From Bacteroides sp. (lineage in GTDB: Bacteria > Bacteroidota > Bacteroidia > Bacteroidales > Bacteroidaceae), in assembly GCA_017472925.1 (NCBI GenBank), contig JAFUNS010000034.1:62001-126000 (forward strand): 64,000 nt of DNA, given 5' to 3'. Position numbers and translations under genes: made by a program. This document shows, one piece after another, positions 27,162 to 33,699 of the stretch. Position 1 is the first letter of the stretch. Every line of letters starts with the position of its first letter. A model generated the notes under the pieces. That model did not search any database. It was given only the letters and a program-made list of their open reading frames with translations, and was not told the DNA's origin.

Positions 27162-27632
27162 ATGATGTATATAAGAAGCATAGGGATATTATTAATATTC
27201 CTGATGTTAAAATGTGATTTATTTGCACAATCTATAATTACGGCAGATAAAGATATTACACAATATCTGAAACAAAAAGAAGTGTGCTATGATGAAAAGT
27301 ATGGTTTAGGAACTGCTTTTGCAGTGAATTTATTGACCTTTGAAGGGGTAACTACAAATGACAAATATGGACTTTATAAAATAGGGACATTTAACAGTCA
27401 TTCTTCTTCTCATTTAATGTGGTTAGAAAACGGCAAAAAACATTTTATTGATTGTATAAAAAATCTATCTGAAACATTGCAAAAAGTATTTGCCTTATGG
27501 AAGGAGTCAAAATGTAAATTACCAGATTCGGAAAAATTGATCTACATAGAACAAATTATAAGTATATTTGATAACAATCAACCAAATCTAGATGAACTAG
27601 AACCGAATGTGATAATGATTATAAAAAAGTAA
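27162..27632 (+). CDS. Secreted orphan immunity-like protein (Imm2)
   Basis: A 156-residue protein with a signal peptide (about residues 1-22, ending LFAQS), so it is exported. The remainder is unrecognised. An AAGGAGGA stretch 4-11 bases before the ATG is a strong Shine-Dalgarno site, rare in this lineage. It follows decayed RHS sequence and precedes a toxin tail that belongs to the next pair, so its own toxin appears to be gone. Call as immunity is by location. Confidence 0.4.
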   Translation: MMYIRSIGILLIFLMLKCDLFAQSIITADKDITQYLKQKEVCYDEKYGLGTAFAVNLLTFEGVTTNDKYGLYKIGTFNSHSSSHLMWLENGKKHFIDCIKNLSETLQKVFALWKESKCKLPDSEKLIYIEQIISIFDNNQPNLDELEPNVIMIIKK

Positions 27633-27826
27633 ATGGACGGATAAAATTTGACTTAAATGAATCCCGTGATGCTGTTTGGAATTATGTGCAATATTTAGGA
27701 GCAACGACCCGTAAATTGAATGTTCCAACTCCTACTTTAGAGAACCCGAATCGCAAACGAGATTGTTATACATGGAATGACAAGTCTAAAATCAATAGTT
27801 CAAATATAATAATCATGGATAAATGA
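27596..27826 (+). pseudogene. Orphan toxin C-terminal fragment (CT3)
   Basis: A frame open from 27596 encodes about 76 residues, with VNGRIKFDLNES followed by ENPNRKRDCYTWND, before TGA at 27824. The first part overlaps the end of the preceding gene in another frame. GRIKFDL plus a PNR(K)-type tail is reminiscent of RNase-like toxin ends, but the family is not certain. The stop overlaps the next start as ATGA, which indicates a coupled toxin-immunity pair. Confidence 0.45.
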
Positions 27827-28596
27827 GAAGTATATTATCAATAATTATGTTATTTACACTATTTGGGGATATATATCCCCAAATAGCAGTAATCTATAAT
27901 CAAAAAAGAAATACATTATTTTTTAAAGATGATTATTTGTATGATGATGTATACAAATATAAAATTGGAGAAGAAAATGGTAGTATAAAATTCTATGTAT
28001 ATGATGATAATGAATGCGAGAAGGAAGTCTTCTCTTCTTTCGGGGCTTCGCAATATGAGTTTTGTAGTAATGACACCTGTACTATCTTTAGTGTGTATAG
28101 TTTTTTCTCTCATAGCCTTGGATCGAATTCTGAAATTATATGTATTGATGAGGACGAATTACCGTGTAGGCCCAAAAAAAATGAAGCGGGCTTAGTTTTT
28201 CATTTTAAGATAGAAAAGGGAATATTTTCATGCATGTGTTTGTTTAATAAAAGCCCTCAATTGTTGTTTATAAAAAAACTTCCACCTCTTCATGACATAT
28301 TGGCTTCTCCTTTTTATTATAAAGATTTCCTAAATGAAATAGTTGTTCTAATGATGAATGAAGGATACGATAACGAATATATTCATCTGTTTATAAAGGA
28401 TTTTGATACAAAACTTCAAAAGAATAAATCTTTTATAGAAGCAATAAATAAGGCAAGTGATTATCCATCACATTATTATTTTATGAGAAACATATTTTCT
28501 ATACTTCTTCCTGTTTCGGGTAAAGATTTGTCGCTTGACCAATTTTTACTTTTAAGCAAAGATATGGAACATGTATTTGATGAAGTTAAATTTTGA
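27823..28596 (+). CDS. Putative immunity protein (Imm3)
   Basis: A 257-residue, very AT-rich gene coupled by ATGA to CT3. The N terminus MRSILSIIMLFTLFGDIYPQ looks like a signal peptide, suggesting action in the periplasm. The family is not recognised; there are several Cys residues (CEKEVF, CSNDTC). The cassette-end repeat J2 begins within ten bases of its stop. Confidence 0.5.
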   Translation: MRSILSIIMLFTLFGDIYPQIAVIYNQKRNTLFFKDDYLYDDVYKYKIGEENGSIKFYVYDDNECEKEVFSSFGASQYEFCSNDTCTIFSVYSFFSHSLGSNSEIICIDEDELPCRPKKNEAGLVFHFKIEKGIFSCMCLFNKSPQLLFIKKLPPLHDILASPFYYKDFLNEIVVLMMNEGYDNEYIHLFIKDFDTKLQKNKSFIEAINKASDYPSHYYFMRNIFSILLPVSGKDLSLDQFLLLSKDMEHVFDEVKF

Positions 28597-28604
28597 GTAA
28601 CAGG

Positions 28605-28660
28605 AAGTAGATTCAACTTTTAAATGCAATCATCCTTATAAAAGAAACTCCTTGGCAAAA
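28605..28660 (+). repeat. Cassette-end junction repeat J2
   Basis: GTAGATTCAACTTTTAAATG followed by CAATCATCCTTATAAAAGAA and ACTCCTTGGCAAAA. The last 14 bases equal the left arm of the J4 terminator, but the right arm is missing and toxin coding begins instead. Confidence 0.75.
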
Positions 28661-28793
28661 AACTAAAGATCCTGAAATAATGCCAACTGATATACCCATG
28701 GAAAAAGGAGAACTGTATTTAAAAGAATTGCATAAACGACTGGAATTAAATATACCTCAATGGCAAACTATTGGAATTCATTGGTTCAAATAA
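28611..28793 (+). pseudogene. Orphan toxin C-terminal fragment (CT4)
   Basis: An open frame runs through J2 and on to TAA at 28791. The part after J2 encodes about 45 residues, including EIMPTDIPMEKGELYLKEL and a hydrophobic WQTIGIHWFK end. It is a short tail of a larger toxin and cannot be classed. The next gene is a recognisable NTF2-fold immunity protein, which supports the toxin call. Confidence 0.45.
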
Positions 28794-28803
28794 GAAATAA
28801 GAT

Positions 28804-29214
28804 ATGAAAAGAATATACGTAATGTTGACTATGTCTTTAATGATAACGTCGTGTCATAAAACCGATTCATTGAAGCAGAAAGAGAAACAGAAATCTGTAG
28901 AAATCTGTTATGTATTGGATGACAATCTTTCATCGGATTTTTATTCAACTCTTTCTAGCATAGAACTTAAAGAAGGGATCGTATCTTCACCTGAAGTAGC
29001 TGTAGGTATAGCTCAAGCTGTATGGACAGGTATTTATGGCAAAGATATTGTAGAAAAAGAAAAACCTTTTTCTGTTAATTTGGAAAATGAAATATGGATT
29101 GTTGAAGGTGCTCCTCCTAAAGGCGAAGAAGGAACCATTATTTTCGGTGGAAATCTTTATATTGAAATAAAGAAAAGCACTGGAGAAGTTATCAAAGTAT
29201 TTAGGGTGAAGTAA
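28804..29214 (+). CDS. NTF2-fold immunity lipoprotein (Imm4)
   Basis: A 136-residue lipoprotein with lipobox ending ITSC at Cys17. The C-terminal 75 residues (VAVGIAQAVWTGIYGKDIV, PFSVNLENEIWIVEGAPPKG, GGNLYIEIKKSTGEVIKVF) match the NTF2 fold immunity family found beside polymorphic toxins. It would bind and block the cognate toxin at the periplasmic face. Only a short tail of that toxin (CT4) remains upstream. Confidence 0.75.
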   Translation: MKRIYVMLTMSLMITSCHKTDSLKQKEKQKSVEICYVLDDNLSSDFYSTLSSIELKEGIVSSPEVAVGIAQAVWTGIYGKDIVEKEKPFSVNLENEIWIVEGAPPKGEEGTIIFGGNLYIEIKKSTGEVIKVFRVK

Positions 29215-29238
29215 GACTTGAATCGTTAGTTCCCCTAA

Positions 29239-29321
29239 GAGGTAGATTCAACTTTTAATACAATTAATCCTTATAGTAGAGGCTGTGTTAAAATGTAAAT
29301 TTTGGCGCAGCCTCATTTTTC
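29239..29321 (+). repeat. Cassette-end junction repeat J3 with hairpin
   Basis: GGTAGATTCAACTTTTAATA is followed by a hairpin with GAGGCTG (29279-29285) pairing with CAGCCTC (29308-29314) and ATTTTTCT after it. Sequence and loop length match J1. RHS core sequence starts at 29325. Confidence 0.75.
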
Positions 29322-30592
29322 TGAACACCTACGACAATAATGGAAATTTAACAAAAGATTTGAATAAGGGAATATTCAATATATCGTATAATTCATTATC
29401 TTTGCCTCAAGTAGTTACGTTCAGTAATGGCAATACCATCACTTACCTGTATACTGCGGACGGAAGGAAACTTCGCACGGTGCATGTAACAAACGGTACA
29501 GCCACAACCACGGACTACTGCGGAAATGTGATCTATGAAAATGGCACCCAGAAACTGTTGCTGACAGAAGAAGGGTACATCAACTTGAATAGCCCCACCA
29601 CCTACTATTATTACCTGAAAGACCATCAGGGTAATAACCGGGTAGTAGTAAATTCAAGTGGCGCTGTGCAGGAAGTGAACCATTACTATCCGTTTGGCGG
29701 TACCTTTGCATCATCCAATGTTCAGCCATACAAGTACAACGGTAAGGAATTAGATACCAAGAACGGCTTGAACTGGTATGATTATGGGGCACGACATTAT
29801 GATGCGGTATTAGGATGTTGGTTTGCGACTGATCCACTAGCTGAGAAGTATTATGCAGAAAGTCCTTATACCTATTGCGGCAGCAATCCTGTGAATCGGA
29901 TAGATTTGTTCGGCATGGATTATTGGAGTACAAGTAATCCTGATGAAATCAATAGATTCTGGAGCTGGATGTCACAAAATGGTGGAAATGGTATTGACTC
30001 ATATTCATTCATGACTGATTCTTGGAACAGAATGACTGACAAAAAATTCCTTGAAGCGTATGAACAGGCTCTGACTTATAATGACCAAACAAATAAACTC
30101 TATTCATCGTATGTGACGTATGAAAATGGTGAATTTGTGGTGAATGGGGTTAGTGTTAATCGTGCTATTTTATTGGGAAATCAAGAGTATACCTTCACTT
30201 TTAATAATTTGATTCCAGCTTTTGGAACAAGCTCAGAGGTCATTTCTGAACTCTTTTATTCAAAAAGATATGGTACTTGGTTAGGTAAAGATGGGAAACT
30301 TCATGATATGACAATCAAAGGGAATCAATATATGGGAGGTAAAAATAAGTATGCTAAAAAATGGTCCAAACGATTTAAATATTTATCTAAAAATATTGCA
30401 GGATATAGTATATATAACACTTGGGATGATTATAGTAAAGGCCAAAATAGTTTTGAAGGTGCCGTTATTGATACTACAGTAGATTATTGCCATTACCATT
30501 TCCCTTTAATGTATGGTTTGATTTTTGGTTTGAAATGGGGAAAATATATGGTCCTAGTTCAAGAAGTAGCAAGTAATTTAAATGCCATTTAA
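29285..30592 (+). CDS. RHS core C-terminal part fused to toxin domain CT5 (5'-truncated)
   Basis: A 435-codon frame. RHS core starts at 29325 with TYDNNGNLT and continues YLYTADGRKL, YYYYLKDHQGNNRVV, the hallmark YDYGARHYDAVLGCWFATDP, and NPVNRIDLFGMD (ending about 29920). The last 220 residues are a variable toxin domain (CT5). Its end has a hydrophobic segment (FPLMYGLIFGLKWGKYMV), hinting at membrane action. The only start (GTG 29285) lies inside the J3 hairpin and no signal peptide or shell region is present, so the gene is probably a silent remnant unless joined to upstream RHS sequence. Confidence 0.75.
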   Translation: MLKCKFWRSLIFLNTYDNNGNLTKDLNKGIFNISYNSLSLPQVVTFSNGNTITYLYTADGRKLRTVHVTNGTATTTDYCGNVIYENGTQKLLLTEEGYINLNSPTTYYYYLKDHQGNNRVVVNSSGAVQEVNHYYPFGGTFASSNVQPYKYNGKELDTKNGLNWYDYGARHYDAVLGCWFATDPLAEKYYAESPYTYCGSNPVNRIDLFGMDYWSTSNPDEINRFWSWMSQNGGNGIDSYSFMTDSWNRMTDKKFLEAYEQALTYNDQTNKLYSSYVTYENGEFVVNGVSVNRAILLGNQEYTFTFNNLIPAFGTSSEVISELFYSKRYGTWLGKDGKLHDMTIKGNQYMGGKNKYAKKWSKRFKYLSKNIAGYSIYNTWDDYSKGQNSFEGAVIDTTVDYCHYHFPLMYGLIFGLKWGKYMVLVQEVASNLNAI

Positions 30593-30594
30593 TT

Positions 30595-30987
30595 ATGATT
30601 AATTTTTTTGATTGTATCTTTTTTACAATGTATCGATGGATAGCATTTTTGGAATCTAAATATTTGAGCGTTGGAGCTGATACTACTATTTTCTCTACAT
30701 TTTTTTATATCGCTTTCTTATTCTCATTGAATTTGTATGTAATATATTCTGGAATATCTATTTGGGCTGATTTAAGCTTTGCAGTAAATACATTAGAGGA
30801 GTTAATTGTATGTATGTTGTTAACTTATGGATTTTGTTATTTATATTATTTCCGAAATAAAAGATATATAAGAATAATTAGATTTAAGCAGTTAAATATT
30901 ATGCAAATAACAACTACAATACTATATGTTATTATTACAGTGATGACTTTTATAGGTATATTATATGTAGAGAGAAATAAATTATAA
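30595..30987 (+). CDS. Membrane immunity-like protein for CT5 (Imm5)
   Basis: A 130-residue protein with about three transmembrane helices (near 34-54, 68-86 and 103-124). It starts two bases after the CT5 stop and is followed by junction repeat J4. Integral membrane immunity proteins usually protect against pore-forming or membrane-targeted toxins, which agrees with the hydrophobic end of CT5. The family is not recognised. Confidence 0.5.
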   Translation: MINFFDCIFFTMYRWIAFLESKYLSVGADTTIFSTFFYIAFLFSLNLYVIYSGISIWADLSFAVNTLEELIVCMLLTYGFCYLYYFRNKRYIRIIRFKQLNIMQITTTILYVIITVMTFIGILYVERNKL

Positions 30988-31002
30988 TTCCGTTTGTAGC
31001 AA

Positions 31003-31078
31003 AGGTCGATTCAATTTTTAATTGCGACCGAACTCATTCAATAAAAACTCCTTGGCAAAATGTCAAGGAGTTCTTTTT
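31003..31078 (+). repeat. Cassette-end junction repeat J4 with terminator
   Basis: GGTCGATTCAATTTTTAATTG is the divergent repeat core (split here: GGTCGATTCAA, then TTTTTAATTG). AACTCCTTG (31046-31054) pairs with CAAGGAGTT (31064-31072), followed by CTTTTT: an intrinsic terminator. Confidence 0.75.
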
Positions 31079-31099
31079 GAAGGGTGAATCATATAAGGG

Positions 31100-31147
31100 A
31101 ATAATTTAACACAAAATTTAAACAAAGGGATTAGCAACATATCGTAA
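31100..31147 (+). pseudogene. RHS core remnant
   Basis: In one frame this reads NLTQNLNKGISNIS and stops. The same residues follow NGNLT at 27041 and 29344, so it is a third copy of the same RHS core position, cut off at about 31147. In the 30988-31419 gap I see this remnant, J4, a possible minus-strand gene scrap and a large inverted repeat. Confidence 0.6.
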
Positions 31148-31149
31148 GT

Positions 31150-31245
31150 GTTGGAAGAGAGAGCGAGCAAATCGTCTATGGCCGAATCAATCATTTGGGA
31201 AGTACAAACCTCTCCTTGTAAGGTCATGGTATAGAGGATGTTCAT
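31150..31245 (-). pseudogene. Possible N-terminal scrap of a disrupted gene
   Basis: Minus-strand codons from 31245 read MNILYTMTLQGEVCTSQMID and SAIDDLLALSSNT, then run into antisense RHS sequence. It may be the first 33 residues of a gene cut by insertion of the RHS material. I do not recognise it, and it could be chance. Confidence 0.25.
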
Positions 31246-31274
31246 AGTCTTGCTCTCATTTCTGTAAATATAAT

Positions 31275-31333
31275 GACTTTCCTTCGAATTATCATAAAAT
31301 GATTATCATAAGATGATAATTTGAAGGAAAGTC
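31275..31333. repeat. Large inverted repeat, 21-bp arms
   Basis: The arm 31275-31295 (GACTTTCCTTC then GAATTATCAT) matches the complement of 31313-31333 at 20 of 21 positions, with a 17-bp AT-rich spacer. There is no T tract, so it is not an ordinary terminator. It lies between the RHS island and the GH51 gene. Confidence 0.75.
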
Positions 31334-31419
31334 TTGTTATGTCTTTAAGCGCCAGTTGGTTATTGAACTCCTTCTGTTGTCATTACAATGCGCTTGAAGA
31401 TGACAGGGAAATTTACTTT

Positions 31420-33393
31420 TTATTCTTTTGTAAACTTATAGATGGCAAATGTCTTGGCTCCAACTTCTGTATTGAATACAGTGCCTTCGATGCTGACTTT
31501 GCTTTCTTTTGGAAGAACTACGTTCGGGTTGTCAACGGTATTGTCGGCATCCAAATTGTCTGAATGGAAAGTAATGCACTTACCGTTAGTCAACTTGTTT
31601 TTCTTCTTCAAGCCCTTGAAGTCGAGGGTTACAGGTTGTGCCTTGTCTGAAGTGTTGATAACCTTTACAATGTATTCCTTAGTGTCATTATCCCATACGG
31701 CGCTGGCGAACAAACCATCTTGTCCTTCCTGACCACCTACAGGCTTCTTGTCCATAGTCAAAGGAACTACGTTGGTACCCTTGTTGTGAGAATACAACTG
31801 CTGTACATAATAGCTACAAGTGCGAACAGACTTCAAGTTATCAAACCAAATCATATCGGGACGCCATTGCCAACCTTCTACGTGAGCGAAGAGTGGAGCG
31901 TATGTAGCCATGTGAACGATATCGGCATTGCGTTCAATGTTGGTCATGAAAGCAGCTTCGAGCAAAGCGGCATTGAAGTGGTTCCACTTCTTACCTTTAC
32001 CGTGACAAGCATATTCACCGGCAAATACCTTCGGGCCTTTGCGGTCGTACTTGTCATAGCGCATACCTTCGGCCAAGAACCACTTTTCCGGACGATAGAA
32101 GTGTTCGTCTACCAAGTCTACTTTCAACTTAGCCATTTCCGGCCACAAGTAGTCGAATTGTTCACCTTCAGAGTTAGGACCGGAGCTACCGATGATGTTC
32201 ATATCAGGATAAGCCTTGCGGATAGCTTCAACAAATGGCTTGAGGTGTTCAGGATATTCAGGTCCCCATTGTTCGTTACCGATACCGATGAACTTCAAGT
32301 TGAATGGTTCTGGGTGTCCCATTTCGGCGCGGAGCTTACCCCACTTGGTGTTAACGTCGCCATTGGCAAATTCAATCAAGTCCAATGCATCTTGGATATA
32401 GCTGCCCAAATCGCAAACCTTTACGTGAGCTTCTTCGCTTTCATTTTGGAATTGGCAAGCCAAACCACAACTCAATACTGGCAAAGGTTCTGAACCGATT
32501 TCTTCCGACAACAAGAAGAATTCATAGAAACCAAGACCGTATGTCTGGAAATAGTCGGGGAAGAAACGATGTGGGAAAGTATAGTGCCAACGGTTTTCGT
32601 TCAATGGACGGTTTTCAACCGGACCTACTGTGTTTTTCCAATTATAGCGGGTTTCAAGGTCGGTACCTTCTACAATACATCCACCCGGGAAACGGAATAC
32701 ACCTGGCTTGATATCGCGAAGCGCTTCTACCAAGTCCTTACGCAAACCATTCTTGCGGCCTTTCCAAGTATCAACAGGGAAGAGTGATACGTGTTCCAAA
32801 TCAACGGTACCCGGAGAAGCAAGGAAAATACGGAGATGAGCCTTGGCCTCAGTAACGGGAGCTTTCAAAATCACTTCGTACTGCTTCCAATCTTTAGAAT
32901 TGATTTCCAAGTTCTTGGCAACAAGCACTTGAGTTTCGCCCATCGAGCTGTTATCGATGATTTCAATTCTGATTTTCTGGTTTTCACCACGTGCCCATAC
33001 AGAAAAACGATAATCGGCATCTTTCTTGACTGATACTCCGAAGAAACCTTCGTTTTCAATACCTGTGCGCTTGTGGGCATGTCCCGGATCACCCAAACGT
33101 ACGTAATGAGGGTTACGTTCGAACGGACCGTCGTGCATCAACTTGACATTACCGAAGGTTGTCCATCCCATGAAACTTTGTGGAAATTCAAACGAACGGT
33201 TCTTGATCATTTCTGCATAGAGACCTCCATCAGCTCCGTAGTTGATGTCTTCGAAGAAGAGTCCATACATGGTAGGCTGTATTTCAGCTCCTATTTTATT
33301 GGTTTGCACAACCATTTGATGTGCATTCTGCGCGTTGAGCGCCATACCTGCCGACAAGACCAATGCCGACATGATTGCTTTGTGTAACTTCAT
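31420..33393 (-). CDS. GH51 alpha-L-arabinofuranosidase
   Basis: A 657-residue secreted enzyme with a signal peptide (cleavage near ALNAQ, residue 22). Residues about 60-210 form a CBM4/9-like beta-sandwich; the GH51 TIM barrel follows, with acid/base Glu374 in GIGNEQWG and nucleophile Glu460 in VFAGEYACHG; a beta-sandwich ends the protein. It removes terminal alpha-L-arabinofuranose from arabinan or arabinoxylan. It is divergent from the hybrid regulator and completes the arabinan locus. A hairpin lies about 60-95 bases before its start. Confidence 0.92.
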   Translation of the reverse strand: MKLHKAIMSALVLSAGMALNAQNAHQMVVQTNKIGAEIQPTMYGLFFEDINYGADGGLYAEMIKNRSFEFPQSFMGWTTFGNVKLMHDGPFERNPHYVRLGDPGHAHKRTGIENEGFFGVSVKKDADYRFSVWARGENQKIRIEIIDNSSMGETQVLVAKNLEINSKDWKQYEVILKAPVTEAKAHLRIFLASPGTVDLEHVSLFPVDTWKGRKNGLRKDLVEALRDIKPGVFRFPGGCIVEGTDLETRYNWKNTVGPVENRPLNENRWHYTFPHRFFPDYFQTYGLGFYEFFLLSEEIGSEPLPVLSCGLACQFQNESEEAHVKVCDLGSYIQDALDLIEFANGDVNTKWGKLRAEMGHPEPFNLKFIGIGNEQWGPEYPEHLKPFVEAIRKAYPDMNIIGSSGPNSEGEQFDYLWPEMAKLKVDLVDEHFYRPEKWFLAEGMRYDKYDRKGPKVFAGEYACHGKGKKWNHFNAALLEAAFMTNIERNADIVHMATYAPLFAHVEGWQWRPDMIWFDNLKSVRTCSYYVQQLYSHNKGTNVVPLTMDKKPVGGQEGQDGLFASAVWDNDTKEYIVKVINTSDKAQPVTLDFKGLKKKNKLTNGKCITFHSDNLDADNTVDNPNVVLPKESKVSIEGTVFNTEVGAKTFAIYKFTKE

Positions 33394-33450
33394 GGTGTTT
33401 TTCTTTTATAGTTATATTTTAAATCTAAATTTTATCTTATTTAGGAACAA

Positions 33451-33487
33451 AAGCCGTAAGTCAATGCCTTCATTGCACTTACGGCTT
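33451..33487. promoter_or_regulatory. Leader hairpin upstream of the GH51 gene
   Basis: AAGCCGTAAGT (33451-33461) pairs with ACTTACGGCTT (33477-33487); CAATG/CATTG extend the stem past a one-base bulge to a CCTT loop. On the GH51 strand it is followed by TTTTGTT, so it might attenuate GH51 or end a transcript. The rest of the 33394-33699 gap shows only promoter-like sequence. Confidence 0.5.
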
Positions 33488-33658
33488 CTTCTACCTAATT
33501 TAACCAACCTATTTAACAATACAATTCTAACTGCTTGTTGGTTACAAATATCGTATTAAATAAAGAACCGTAAGTGGACAATTGTACACGAAGGGTGGAC
33601 AATGTGCTGGTTACTCAAAAAAAGAAACTTATACTTTCGTAAATATCACAATTTAAAG

Positions 33659-33666
33659 TAACTTTG
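33659..33666 (+). promoter_or_regulatory. -7 box of the hybrid regulator gene
   Basis: TAACTTTG fits TAnnTTTG, 34 nt before the ATG at 33700. Confidence 0.45.
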
Positions 33667-33699
33667 TCCTATAATAATTGGTCAAATCTACGAAAAACC

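Noticed and set aside
29285-29324. GTG 29285 as a genuine start of the RHS gene
   Set aside because: It lies inside the J3 hairpin arm, and the encoded residues before TYDNNGNLT come from the junction repeat, not from RHS or a signal peptide.
31275-31333. Intrinsic terminator for GH51
   Set aside because: The stem is AT-rich and long, with no T tract on the GH51 strand, and it lies about 90 bases beyond the stop codon. A role in ending the transcript is not excluded but is not supported by the usual signs.
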